Below, one piece after another: positions 10,398 to 22,271 of a DNA stretch of 64,000 bases. The stretch is from the NCBI GenBank assembly GCA_963682025.1, contig OY821518.1, positions 148,314,057-148,378,056 on the forward strand, in the 5' to 3' direction. This stretch comes from Cordilura impudica (taxonomy: Eukaryota; Arthropoda; Insecta; Diptera; Scathophagidae). The position numbers were made by a program, and so were the translations under genes. How positions within the stretch are numbered: position 1 is the first letter of the stretch; each line of letters opens with the position of its first letter. The notes beneath the pieces are model-generated. The model was not told where the DNA came from, ran no database searches, and saw nothing but the letters and a program-made list of their open reading frames with translations.

Positions 10398-12286
10398 AAA
10401 AAGTAAACGACCTTATCATTCTGATGCACACCTTATGTACATGATCTCAAACTGGACGAAAACTAATGAATAAAAACTATTAAATTTTGGCCTGGCAAGC
10501 TATTTGACTGCCCGTGTAGTAGGAGTAATAATCCAAATTGACCAGAACTTCATCCAATTGATATATATTTTTTTTTGCCAATTATCAAAAGATATTAAAT
10601 AAACCTTTTCAGAGCTTCCAGTAACGTTGCAAAATTTGTAATACCAAGAAAAAAACAGTCAATCATATAAAGAGTTTTTGGACTGATGTTATACACACAA
10701 ATAAATTACATCTGATTGAGTTATTGTATGTATAATAATAATCTCATAGGAAAGGCAAATTAACTAATAAGGGACATTTTTATGGGGACTAGGTGTGACA
10801 TCGTTGAGTAAATGAATTTATTTTCAATGTTTAATTGCAAGTTTTACATGATAGAACAAACGGACAGATATCGTTTAATCGGCTTTGAAAGTAATTACGA
10901 GTCGATCGGTATGGTCCGTATTGTATAGATAAATAAAAAATATTGGTCGTTGTACTGGGTAGTCAACATGATTCCTTTAATTTAAGAAACTAATGAGAAT
11001 CATTCTAGTATAATTGTTTATCGTTGTGGGAATGATTAAATAACTAAATAATTAAACAACTAAACAAAAAAAGTTTAAACAAAAGTCATTAAGCCACATT
11101 TAAATTATTCAATTATCACACGCCTCAGCACAGTGCACAACCATATAAAGCCATTAATGCACACAGTGCAAATAATAAAATTCTGCACGCACTGAACTCT
11201 TTAAATTCTCAATACGCCATTGTCTTTAGAAACATTGAGTAGAATATATTTTTTTATTTGTTGGTGGCGACTTTACATTTATGATGGGAGGAGTTAGCAT
11301 TACAATTCACTCAATGCTAGAGTCATTTTATATGAAATAGAGAGTAGAGTTATGTATGACATAGAGAGTTGTTATGAGTTTTTTAGTTTTTCACCATTAA
11401 ATAATCACATTTTCATTAGAGTATCATTTGATAAACAAATTCAATCCAAATAAAATTTGGATTTGGATTACAAATTATTTGTACTTTTATTTTATAACGG
11501 AATTCGGTCAAAGGTAACTTTAAAAGATATTCGTCCTCTGTCACTTATGTATTTATATCTTGTATTAAATCGAGTTTTGAATAAAATATATGTATTTACA
11601 GTATGCATATATGTGTTATCGATATTTATGTTATGTTATAGCTATTATAAAATCTACTAAATTTATATAAAACTTTTGTAAAAAGCAAATATGTAATAAA
11701 TAGTTCTATTATTGTTTTTAATAAAAAAAATATATGTATGTATGTAATATATAATGATTAATAATCGTAGTTTTTTTTTTCAAACAGTATGAAGTAGTTA
11801 TTATAAAATCTTTATAAATATATTTAAAATTGCATTGTTAAAAACAAATCTAGTATTAAATAGTAATACCAGCCTAAACTAAGCTGACACGTGGAGTTTA
11901 ACGAATCAGACACACTTATTAAGCAAATGCTACAAAATCAACGATTACAACAACAACAACAACAATTACAGGAACGACAAACAAATTACAAAATTTATAG
12001 TTTTCAAGAGTTTGTTTATCATGAGTCCGGAGAGACGGACATCGCTATATTGACTTTGTTTGTTACAATGATCAAGAATATATATATGTATACTATATAG
12101 GTATATGCTGTTTGCTGCAAAGTCCACTAAACATAATTCTTTGAGGAAAATATCATGATTTACTTTTTCGAAATCTTTACTGAAGACAGTATGTTAGCCC
12201 ATTAACGTAATAATGATTTACCAAAATTGTTAGTTGTAAAATATTAGTTGGAGTAGAGCACCCCATACGAAAACCATGTTGCGGGT
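10398..12286. other. Intergenic with repeat scraps
   Basis: 10785-10935 is a diverged family A fragment ('GGGGACTAGGT', 'GATCGGTAT'). 12010-12110 has another scrap with GGAGAGACGGACATCGCTATA. Otherwise AT-rich. One Gln-rich open frame is listed separately. Confidence 0.5.
11893..12000 (+). other. Gln-rich open frame fragment
   Basis: Codons read EFNESDTLIKQMLQNQRL, then six CAA codons, then LQERQTNYK. The first half uses a varied codon set and looks like a coiled-coil or Gln-rich coding remnant. It could equally be a CAA microsatellite with a fortuitous open frame. No start, splice site or homologue is recognised. Confidence 0.2.
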
Positions 12287-12482
12287 GTGTGATTCAGGGC
12301 TGCGGAGTCTAATATTAAAACTCCGACCCTTACACTAAATTTTTTCTATTGCCGACACCGACTCTTCAATATCACAGATTTGCACAATATATTTTACAGT
12401 TTGACTAGTAGTTGTATGTATGTATATGTGAATTTATGAATATTATTATGTAAAAATACAAGTAATGAAAATATGTACATAT

Positions 12483-12647
12483 TCATTTAAATAAACACAA
12501 AAAATACAAATAATCTTTCAACGCTTTTACTTGTGTCGGAGGCATTGCAGTCACAATTCTAGCTGCATCACGAAATATTGAATTTTGATAATTTGGCTTG
12601 AATTTCAGAAGACTTTTCAACTTTTTAGAAGGCGTATTTTCCTGCTT
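12483..12647 (-). pseudogene. hAT transposase C-terminal fragment
   Basis: The minus strand reads FRDAARIVTAMPPTQV, and after a one-base shift SVERLF, matching the conserved hAT dimerisation motif (aliphatic residues, then T-x-V-S-V-E-R-x-F-S). The frame ends at a stop at 12483-12485. The rest of the transposase, which should lie to the right up to about 14.7 kb, is no longer recognisable. Confidence 0.6.
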
Positions 12648-12924
12648 TTTTTTTAAATATGAATAATGTTGAATTATTTATTTCATATACACGTTATAGC
12701 ATAATATTTGAAGTATCTTTGAAAAAATTTTCAATTAAAAATGTTAATAAATAAGTCCGTGACAGCGAATCTCTGGAGGCGTGTCGAGAAAAAGTTGTTA
12801 TGCGGTGAACATCATAACTCGTTACCGGATCATGCGAAACAAAGAAATCGAAATGCGTTAAATAGGCGATATGTTTCCCCAGGTAATCTTTCTTTATTTT
12901 TTTTTTTTTTTTTTTTGTTGTATA

Positions 12925-13200
12925 AACATATATACGCGCAGGAAGGTTAAAATCTATTTCACTATACAATCACAAAAACAGAGTAAGATGAAGAAGTAAG
13001 ACAAAATCGGTGTGACTTATGATTGTATAGGTGAACAAATTATGATATCTAATAACCGTTTTGTCGCTGTTTTCTGCATTATATTTCTTCACTTTTTATA
13101 AACATTTATAATTAATTTCCTCAATCATTTAAAAGTATTCTTAACGTTATAATTTATTCCATATAAATAACACAATTATCACTGCATTTAATATTAATGC
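12925..13200 (+). repeat. Dispersed repeat family C, copy 3
   Basis: Reverse complement of 10110-10397, beginning TATAAACATATATACGCGCAG and running through 'TTTCACTATACAATCACA' and 'AATCGGTGTGACTTATGAT'. A second partial block (13424-13505) repeats its tail 'CTTTTTATAAACATTTATAA', so the end region is duplicated in tandem. Between them (13210-13340) are three loose repeats of 'TTTGGAGA(T/C)AAAAT'. Confidence 0.8.
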
Positions 13201-13504
13201 TAATCAAATAAAAATAAAAAATAAACGAATGACAGTAAAAGGGAAGTGTTTGGAGATAAAATGAAGGGAATGGGAAGAGTTTGGAGACAAAATAAAGGCA
13301 TGATTTTATTAAGAAGTGTGTGGAGATAAAATTAAGGAGAGAATAGCGTTACAAAAACGTTTTATTCTAAAACAGGGACTTAACTTCGGTATTGCATATA
13401 TAATATTGCTATTTTATTAAACATTACTTTTTATAAACATTTATAATTAATTTTCTCAATCATTTAAAATTATTCATAACATTACAATTTACTCCATATA
13501 TATA

Positions 13505-13690
13505 AAATGAAAAATGGAAAATAAAAAATTAAAAATTAAATATTAAAAATTAAAAATTAAAAATTAAAAATTAAAAATTAAAAATTAAAAATTAAAAATT
13601 AAAAATTAAAAATTAAAAATTAAAAATTAAAAATGAAAAATGAAAACTGAAAAATGAAAAATAAAAAATGAAATATGAAAAAATAAAATT
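13505..13690. repeat. (ATTAAAA)n microsatellite
   Basis: Seven-base unit repeated without interruption for over 100 bp, grading into AAAATGA-type variants at the right edge. Non-coding. Confidence 0.95.
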
Positions 13691-15065
13691 TAAACAGTTG
13701 AAATAATAAATCACTTAACTATAAGTGACTCATAGATAATGCTTTCTGTTTGATTTTTAATAAATGCCAGAAAAAATCTTTAATTACTAGATGCCTACAC
13801 ATCTCCCCTGTGATCGGACTCACATGATTTCTTTTTATTTTTGGCAGCATTTTGAAGTGAAAAACACGAGTTTTGTAATTAAATTTCGTTGAATTTGTTG
13901 TTAAAAATGGCAAAAATAGTAAAAAAAAACTCTCGCTGATTACTTTATGTGTAGATTGATTTATGTATAGAAATAGTGTATTAAATTTCAAAAGGATCGG
14001 TCAAATAGATTTTGAGTTATGTTGTTTCGAGAAAATCGATTTAAAGTGTTTAACATATACGTTACACCGATTGTTTTTTTTTTTTTGAGACATTGTATAA
14101 GATCTGAAACAAATATTTTTTTTTTATTTTATAAATTACTTGAAAGTTTATAATTCTCACACTTACTTTTTTGCAAAAAATAATTTGAAAACTTAATTAA
14201 TTGATAATATCCTCAATATATTTATGTAAGCTTCCAAGACGACTGTCTGCAATATTGTGAATCGTGACAAAAAATGAAATTTCCCGAAATTGATATAAAC
14301 TTAATAAGAGCAAAACGGGTATATCCTCGTATTGCGGCAGCACCTACAATGGAAAATCTACACTCGACATACGCACTACAAAAAATGAAAATGATATTTC
14401 TTGAAACTTGAATATTTCCCAGGTACAAGAAATTGTGATAATATACAAAATAGTATCCAATGTATTTCAGAAAACAAATAGTTTTATGCATGATATACAA
14501 ATTTCTTTTAAACAATTTTAAAAATTTACACAAGAAATACCATAAAACTCATTTGTTTTAAATTAAAGGCTCAATGTTTCAGGTATTATCAAAATAACCG
14601 TATATATTTGGGAGGCGAAGATGTCATCATTAAAAAAAAAAAGAATCTTTATTTAGTCATAAGCCCAAAAACCATAAAGGGCGGGATGCATTCTGATTTG
14701 TGGCGAGGTTATCAAAACATATGTAATTCTTATTTTAATTATTAGTTTTTGTCGAGTAGGGTTTTTAAATGTAATATTTTCCGACTCTACAGACCTGCTG
14801 TGATTACAGAAGAGACTTGATGACAGAGAGCTTAGTTATGCCTCTATAGTTAGCTTAATTTGACTTGTTTCCAGATTTAGAGAAGGGAAAAGAACCATAT
14901 TTAATACAGGAATTAAATAAAATGAATAATGGAACGGCTAAAGTTTGACTGTTCGAGTGTTTTTACATTATTTTTAATATCCGAAGTCTTTACAAGAGGA
15001 AAAGAAATTGATTGATGGTACATAACTGGAAATGTATATATGTATGTGTGAAATGTCGTATTCAT

Positions 15066-15300
15066 ATGTCTGAAGAGATTCGAAAGTATATTGGTGATGG
15101 CAGTATGACATTTCTTGTGCTTATAGATCATTCAAAAACATTCGATACTGAAACACTTAGTAAGAACCTAAGAGGTTTATTTGCTTTTTCTCCTCCTGCA
15201 GTCCGGCTTATATCGTCTTATTTAGAAAATCTGTAACAATACATTTACGCTAATAATAAAATGACAAATGCGCCTCCAGAACAAAAGGGCATTTTACTAT
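15066..15300 (+). pseudogene. Non-LTR reverse transcriptase fragment
   Basis: The frame reads MTFLVLIDHSKTFDTETL and then AFSPPAVRLISSYLENL. This matches the jockey/CR1-type reverse transcriptase block 'VLIDFSKAFDT ... F.FSP.A..LISSYL', including the catalytic first Asp. It stops at 15234-15236 and a trace (APPEQKGI) of the following 'VPQGSILGP' block persists. No endonuclease or tail is present, so this is an isolated scrap. Confidence 0.7.
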
Positions 15301-15616
15301 AGTTATATATATATTTCTTCTGGTCATGTGTTTGTTACTGAACTCCTCCTAAACGGCCTTACTGATTTTTATGAAATTTTTTATTTGTGTTTGAGTTAGT
15401 CCCTAGATGGTTTAGATTCAATATTTAACTAGATTGGATAAGTGGGCGTGATATCTACATACCAAGTAACTATTAAATATCATATATATCGAGTCATTTG
15501 TTACTAATATGAGTAACCGTGTCGAATGTGAATATTCAATATTCTATATCTTGAGTAATATAAAAGGAGAGTAACGATAATTTGTGAGATATCACAGGTT
15601 ATTAGTGTGAGTAGCC
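15301..15616 (+). repeat. Dispersed repeat family D, part 1
   Basis: Contains GATAAGTGGGCGTG and 'AGGAGAGTAACGATAATTTG', then CACAGGTTATTAGTGTGAGTA. The same words occur in order at 21411-21530. The hAT relic begins directly after GTGAGTAG, so the repeat is interrupted there. Confidence 0.65.
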
Positions 15617-17570
15617 TAGGGCTGCCATACGTCCTGGCTTTCCAGGATTTTCTTGGTTTGTGGCACTTTGTCCTGGTGTCCTGCATAAGGTACAAATGTC
15701 CTGGTTAAATGTTATTACCTCAGGAAAAAATATATGATTAAGAAAATTGGCTCATTAAAATATTTATTCCAGTTCCATCGCTAATTTGTATCTTTAATTC
15801 GATATCGATATTTATATATCAATAGAGTTTCTTCTCTGTGACTCTGACAGCTGGCAATTGAGATCAGCTGGTGGCAGGGCAAGCATTATGGATCACATAA
15901 AAGTTCCAAACATACATCAAGGATAACTGCAACAGCGATATTTCAAGATATTTCAAGATATTTCAACTTTATTTATAAAAAAAATGACTCGAAGCAGGAA
16001 AATTTAATATGCGCAACTGTATTAACAACTTCTTACAAAATTGTAAACCACCATCAGTCGTTTAGCTCCATGGATTGCACTACCAAATTAAGCGCGCTTT
16101 TGTATCCGGATTCTGAAATCGCAGCAAAATAATCGAATGCCAGAGCAAAGGCGACTGCGCTCGTTAAACATGTATTGGCGCCGCATTCAGTAGCCGTTAT
16201 GGCTGAAAATCTGAGAAATGTTCCATTTTATGGAATCGCAACCGATTCTAGTAATCACAAAGCTGCAAAATGTTTTCATTGTTGGTACATTTTTTTACAG
16301 AAACAGGAGGCCTACAGATTAAATTATTGAAATTGGCAAATTTGCCCAATGAAACTTCTGATACTGTTACATCGTTTTGTATAGAATCTTTAAAAAACTT
16401 AAACATAACACTAGAAAATCTGGTGGCCTTCGGAGCAGACAATACAAACACGTACTTTGGTGGAAGGAAAAGACGTGGTGTAAATAATGTTTATCAAAAA
16501 TTGCAAAAAATATTTGTCGAAAGATATAGAAGGGATCGGTTGCCCCGCCCACATACTTCATAATGCAGTTTCTACTGCGGCTGACGTTATGTCTATAGAT
16601 GTAGAATCAATAGTGTTAAAGATTTACAAGTATTTTTGATATTCATTGTTCGAACTGAGCGATTAAAATCATTTTGTGTTGATGGAGATGTTGCTTATAA
16701 CGCAATACTGTCCCACTCACGAAGTCGGTGGCTATCACTAGTTCCCACTTTAGAACGGATTTGCCAACTTTGGGAGCCTCTAAAAAATTTTTTTGAAATA
16801 AAAGAAAAAGCACCGAGGACTATCGTTGAATTTTTCAGTAACCCTTTATCTGAGGTATATGCATCATTTATTTTTTGTCAGGCAAATCTTGTTGAAAAAC
16901 AAATAAAAAAAGGTGAAAAAATGACACTTGCAGTAGTTCAAGTAGAAAATCTTTTAAATTAAACAAGACTTTTTTATAGACAGGTTCAAAAACAATTTTC
17001 TTGGTAACCAAACAAAGACTACATTTGACGCAATAGAATGCAGTATAGATTCGAAGCGGAAATTTCAGTTTCATAAGGATACTAACGATTTTTTTACAAC
17101 ACCAATATCCGAAGGAAATATGAAGTTTTTGATTGGATGATATTGGAAAGTATTCCTAGTTGGGTAGAAGTAGAAAAAAAAATTTGGTATTTAATTGAAA
17201 AAAGAATATCTATTTCCGATGGATGCTTGAAGAAGTGACATTTTTAAAATCATTCATAGAAAAATATGAAGAAATTTGGAAACCGAAAGATACTCTTGAG
17301 AAATGGGTTTTCTTTTTCGAAAACGTCGAAGAAATACAAAGAAAAAGGAAGTTCCTAAAAATGGTACAGTACGCGATACCTAGCCATAATGCAAACGTTG
17401 AACAAGTTTTTTCGTTAATTTGCTCACAATGGACAAATGAAAGATATTGTCTCAGCATTCTTAATTTCAGAATGACCTGTACCGAATTTTATCATTATAT
17501 AAAAACTAAAAAAGAATTATTGCGTGAAGTCTAGAGTTACAAAAAGTATGAAATGGAAAAGGAATATTAG
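15617..17570 (+). mobile_element. hAT relic, second family, right end lost
   Basis: Left end TAGGGCTGCCATACGTCCTG (from 15617) followed by repeated GTCCTGG words, typical of hAT termini. A decayed transposase on the plus strand fills the rest. No complementary right end (CCAGGACGTATGGC) was found before the hairpin at 17596, so the boundary is approximate and no target duplication can be given. Confidence 0.7.
15995..17534 (+). pseudogene. hAT transposase, broken
   Basis: Readable in several frames: LICATVLTTSYKIVNHHQSF, a stop, then VLAPHSVAVMAENLRNV and FYGIATDSSNHKAAK (first catalytic Asp), LVAFGADNTNTYFGGRKRRG (second Asp with its conserved Asn), AHILHNAVSTAAD-like sequence, HSRSRWLSLVPTLERICQL, and the C-terminal dimerisation block YAIPSHNANVEQVFSLICSQ ending at 17534. 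This resembles the long hAT-like transposases whose domesticated relatives carry TTF-type zinc fingers in vertebrates. Several frameshifts and stops (for example near 16122 and 16560) exclude function. Confidence 0.85.
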
Positions 17571-17595
17571 GAAGATGGTTGATAGTACTTAATAA

Positions 17596-17651
17596 GTTAA
17601 AATTTTTTGCTAAAAAGGCCTTTTCCACCCTTTTTAGCAAAAAATTTTAAC
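17596..17651. repeat. Perfect 23-bp hairpin, 10-base loop
   Basis: GTTAAAATTTTTTGCTAAAA plus AGG at 17596-17618 is exactly complementary to 17629-17651. The arms have no mismatch despite standing beside decayed transposons. Confidence 0.9.
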
Positions 17652-17841
17652 GTTTTTATTTATTTGTGAAAAGTAAAATGTCGCTGTAAGCTAAATATGG
17701 AAGAAGTAAGAATATGTAACTTTAAGTGTACGTAAGAATTGTTTGTTAAAAAGTCTGAAAGAGGCTATGTTTTTTTAATTTTGAAGATGTTACAGTTACT
17801 TGTATTTTTTTTTATATATATATATATATATATATGTACAT

Positions 17842-20800
17842 TAGGCCGTACCGAAAAAAAAAGTTCGCCGTACGCCCCCTGATATGAAGTATATTTTCAA
17901 AACATTTAAAAAAAAAATTTTTTTATGCCGATTGTAGAGGTCGCGGTTTTATGTTTTTCTTTATATCTTCTGCGTTTACAGTCGCATCTTAAAGTGTGAT
18001 ATATTGATGTTTTCGTCTCGAGGAGACAAATTTTTTCGCTTCAAAATCATCGTCATTAATTACCCCTTCTAGTACTTACCCCTTACATCTCAGTTGCTAC
18101 CACCCTAATGTGACACCCTCATTACAGAAAATTAAAGCTCGCAAAAAATCACGAAACTTTTGCTAAGAAAGTATTTCGGTAATTCCAACAGAACAGTCTT
18201 AAAAATGCTTCTGTTTGTTTTTGCCGTATCATTGTATCTTCGGTATTTACAGTCGGATATTGAAGTGTTATATACATATCTATGGTTTTGTATTGAAGAG
18301 ACCAATTTTTTTTTTCTCAAAAGTCATTAACCACAAGTACCCCCTTCTCTTACTTACAAATTTTACAGCAACAAATAAAAAATTATAACATAAAATTAAA
18401 TTATGCAAATTTTAATCTTTCATGTTCTGACGTGATTCAAGTTGGCTGTATTTTTGGCGACTGTCAAGTTTAGAAAAATGTGACCTATGCGTTGGTCATC
18501 GGTGACCGCCATAGCGGATTCATGTACTACATGAACGAAACGCTCGGTGTTTTCAGAATGGCATGGATAAGCTGCAAAACTAATTTAGTTTGAAAAGGAA
18601 ACTATTAAGTTAAGTTATTTTCCGTATTCTTACCTGGTAATTCGATTATTTCGTTTGAAGCTTGAAAGTCTTCCAGCTGATCTTGAGTATAGAACTGCAA
18701 GCATGGAGGCTCAGTCAAGTGGAATTTATTCCAATTGATCATATCGACGTATGAGTCACTCTCAAAGTTGATAAAATTATCTACTTCTGGACCAAACATT
18801 TGACGAATGCATGTCGTTACTTCATTGCGGGCAGATAGAATCTTCTCATAACCATCTGAACGTACTAGCAGATCTTGGTCTGTTATCATCGACAACAAAA
18901 CGTTCTCGGAATGGAAAAAGTACGCATTATTTGTGATGAACGGATGGAGGACCTGTTGAACATCTTTTGGCAAATGGCGGATCCAAGATATATATTGGAA
19001 AACGTGGCGACTTCCGTGAATTGCCAGTGGTTGGCTTTTCACCAAAAACCAGAATGGCGCATACACTTTCATAACGAACTCAGCTAGTTTTTTCAATGTC
19101 ATCGAAGGTTGCGTACACGTTACATAATATCGGAGGATTCGAGAGGCAGTTGTTAGTCAGCGCGCTGTACTGATAGCTCCGGGCTTCTCGCTGGCTAATT
19201 TCTCATCGCATTCTCCGGTATGAACGGCTCGTACCATACGATATAAATAAAGTTGGTCGCCTCGAACATTCCATCCATCTATTTTTGCTGGCATTTCTCC
19301 CATTGTAATGCGTCCGAAATTTCTGTTGACCTGACCAATTGTAATAAGCAAAAAATTATCCGAATTATTAACTAATTAAATGCTAACAATTCCATTAACG
19401 TATATATATCTCAAGCAAGTCTACTTAAAAACTATTTTTATATTAAACTTACAGAATAGTGTGTGCAATTTTGACTGCCTTCTCAGATACTTCCTGGCCA
19501 TATTCCAGGGCCTTTCTGTTTTCCAAGCAATGATCTCAACAGGGCATTGGATGGTTATTCGTTGAAATGAAAAAGGCACACGAACCATTGCAGCGGTCTC
19601 TGTAAATGTATTTCCATTCTTGGAATGACTCCATTTCTGTAGCCAGTACTTGTGGGTGTTCCATCGCAACTTATTGCAACTAAGTCATCGATATTGAAAT
19701 TTTCATCACTCAAATACTTCACGATGCTCCTCTGGATTCCCAAAGCAGTGCTGTCAGTGGGTGTAGAATAGCCAATGTATTTGGAATCTGGCTCTTTAAC
19801 AAGCGTAGTGTGTTCTTCTTTTACAACAATATTTCGCGTCACATTTGCTTCAGTCACTCTTTTCAAAGTTGGCTCTTTCTCGCCATCGAAACAGATGCAC
19901 GTTAAACGTTCATGACACCTTGCCGCAGCTATTGCTTCATTACGGAACTTTATACGTTCTCTTTGTATTTTGTCTTTGTCGATGATGATCCCGTCAAAGA
20001 ACTCACATATATTTTCTGCTGTTTCTGCTGATAGCTTTTCTCTGGCTTTTGCAGTAATCGACAATCTTAGATCCTTTATTAGCATCGTCGCGAGCAAGGC
20101 ACCATACCGAACTGAGGTGTCACTGCGATCCAAAGCTGCACTAAAATTACGCAATGAAATGTCCACAACTTTAAATTTTTTTTAAACATCTGTGAGAAAT
20201 CGCCAAAATTTTCTACAAATTCCAGATCTTCATCACTGTCAGGTTGATACCCAACCGTGTCGAACTCGCTAGGCACCGCATTCGTTGATCCAACAATTGA
20301 TGACATTTGTACACAGTTACCGTTCATCGACATCGTATCAAAAACATCATCTAAAGACAGCAATCGTGGACCGCACTGAAGAAATCCTTTGCAGAGTCTG
20401 CTATTTTATCAGAAGCGGTGCAATTGCAGGGAATAGTCCTTTCAATGCCGCACTTACAACGCGAAATCAAGAACAAACTATTCCACTTACTTACATCGTA
20501 CTTCGATGCATTTTTAACTATTTTATAATAATGGTTTAGAAGCTTGCCCAAATGTTTACGAACAGATTGGAATTTCTGCGCGCTCCCACAAAAGCCTAAT
20601 TTTTCTAAAAACCTCTTGTTTAAAAGCACCGAACTTTTGATTTGGATCGCTGTTATGATGCAGGTACAAAAAGTAATTAATAACATCGCACTTCATCGGT
20701 AATGTAGTGGTATTTAAATCACTAATACTAAAAGAAATTTTTATGAATTTTTATTGAAATTTAAATATTTATTGATGCTTCAATGAGCTACGCTTTATAA

Positions 20801-21280
20801 CTGAATTATTTGACTAATTTAATAAAACATAGACGCAATTACAACAGTTATGTCACAGGTAAAACGATTTGCAGTAGTAAAACAATGTAAGAGAGTAGTA
20901 GACACTGTAAATACCGAAGATACAATGAAAAGTTAAAAAAGTTTACCCCTACATTCGGCGAAAACAAACAGAAGCATTTTTAAGACAGTTCTGCTGGAAT
21001 TACCGAAATACTTTCTTAGCAAAAGTTTCATGATTTTTTGCGAGCTTTAATTTTCTGTAATTTGGGTGGCACATTAGGGTGGTAGCAACTGAGATGTAAG
21101 GGGTAAGTACTAGAAGGGGGTAATTAAGGTCGATGATTTTAAAGCGAAAAAATTTGTCTCCTCGAGACTAAAACATCAATGTATCACACTTTAAGATGCG
21201 ACTGTAAACGCAGAAGATATAAAGAAAAACGTAAAACCGCGACCTCTACAGTCGGCATTAAAAAAAATTTTTTTTTGAAA
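17842..21280 (-). mobile_element. Decayed DNA transposon with long inverted repeats
   Basis: Left end TAGGCCGTACCG (17842), preceded by ATGTACAT, resembles the ends TAGG(C/T)TGTCCCG of the intact element at 46539-49683. Long inverted arms, 17915-18254 and 20906-21262, match over most of their length (landmarks TCTCGAGG(A)GACAAA, AGTACTTACCCCTTACATCT). The outermost ~60 bp of the right arm are missing, so no right target duplication is visible. A minus-strand transposase lies between the arms. Confidence 0.8.
18420..20696 (-). pseudogene. Transposase related to the 739-aa protein, broken, with introns
   Basis: Collinear with the intact protein at 46820-49039. N terminus from ATG 20694-20696 (DVINYFLYLHHNSDPNQKF, GLLNHYYKIV-like), the Cys pairs RCKCGIERTIPCNC, then ICFDGEKEPTLKR (first acidic site), AISCDGTPTSTGYRNGVI (second), RPLQWFVCLFHFNE with a stop replacing the next residue, and GDQLYLYRMVRAVHTGE. 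The C-terminal part 18605-19102 ends ELP at a donor G|GTAAGA near 18627; the reading resumes after an acceptor TTTTGCAG near 18575 as AYPCHSENTERFVHVVHESA and ends at 18420. A donor (TGTAAGTTT, near 19450) and acceptor (TTGGTCAG, near 19335) mark another intron. Stops and frameshifts make it dead. Confidence 0.8.
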
Positions 21281-21760
21281 ACGGTTCAGTTGGTGTGGCG
21301 CCTCCCATATAAGGTAAATGTTCAGTTCCGCATATCTCGAGTTCCGTGACAGGGAGAGCTTTGAAAATTTGTGTGATGAAATCTATTATCACTGTGAGTC
21401 GCTGTGCTACATCAGATAAGTGGGCGTGTCACCTCCCATACACAGTAAATTTTCATATACCCTTATTTTAAATAATATAAAGAAGAGAGTAACGACACTT
21501 TGTGTAATTTCACAGGTTGTTAATGTGAGTAACGTCGCTGGGAATTGGCGGCATCGGATCAGTAGGCGTGGCACCTCCCATACAAAGACATGTTCAATGC
21601 AACATCTCTGAGAGGTCTATCATTATATATTTTTTCTTCTGTCCGTTTGTATTTCAATGATCTTCCCCTAATCGACTAGACTGATTTTTTTTTAATTTTA
21701 GTTAAGTTGTGAATTTAAACCATTCTCGAGGGTTTAGATTCACAATTTGATCTGAAGGAA
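21281..21760 (+). repeat. Dispersed repeat family D, part 2
   Basis: Three rough units, each with GGCG(T/C)... CACCTCCCATA, and the block GATAAGTGGGCGTG ... AGAGAGTAACGACACTTTGT ... CACAGGTTGTTAATGTGAGTA that matches 15421-15612. Non-coding. Confidence 0.65.
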
Positions 21761-22156
21761 AATGTTTTTTTTATTAATTTATTTAGTTGTGTGTTTTTGT
21801 TGATCTTTGGTTAGTTGAGGTTCGCAATCGGATCCGCAGAAGCTACAATCGACTTAACGTATTAATTTAAAGTGTCAATTCTCATATGATTCTATGAAAC
21901 GAAATTTTGTTCAGATTCTCAATAATTTTAACTTCAATATTTTATTTATATTTATTTGTTGTGAAATTATTTCAAAACAATGCTGCGTGTTCGTGAAGGA
22001 GTAGGAAGTATTGGTCGACGTACATGGAATGCACATACTATTTGATTTCTTACACAATTTGTCCCGAATTTAATTGATGCCTATATATTTGAATTTTATC
22101 TCACTTTCATTTAACATGTGTCAACTCATTTTAGATTTTCCTTCCCATACTATTTG
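21761..22156. other. Intergenic, no gene seen
   Basis: AT-rich. Nothing recognised apart from poor open frames. Confidence 0.4.
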
Positions 22157-22265
22157 ATGTGTAAACATCTATGCGCTCAGGGGGGGGGGTAAAATCCAAT
22201 TTCACAATACAATCACAAAAACAGCGTAAGGGAAAATCGGTGTGAGGTATATGTAAGTGTATTGG
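22157..22265 (+). repeat. Dispersed repeat family C, copy 4
   Basis: GTGTAAACATCTATGCGCTC, a run of ten G, then AAAATCCAATTTCACAATAC and AATCGGTGTGAGG. Aligns with 12925-13050. The G run corresponds to the C run of the copy at 9970. Confidence 0.75.
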
Positions 22266-22271
22266 TGTATT

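Larger units (their letters stand above)
12295..14797 (-). mobile_element. hAT-type relic with 8-bp target duplication
   Basis: Left end CAGGGCTGCGGAGTC at 12295; right end GACTCTACAGACCTG ending at 14797 is its imperfect complement. The 8 bp outside are GTGTGATT (12287-12294) and CTGTGATT (14798-14805), one mismatch, as expected for hAT. A fragment of the C-terminal dimerisation domain is on the minus strand near the left end. The interior has been filled with other repeats (family C at 12925-13200, a 7-mer microsatellite at 13505-13690). Confidence 0.75.

Noticed and set aside
14222..14533. 103-codon minus-strand frame with ECRFSIVGAAAIRG, hAT-like dimerisation motif
   Set aside because: Resemblance is weak, and the convincing hAT C terminus of the same element is at 12483-12647, so two such motifs in this order would not fit.
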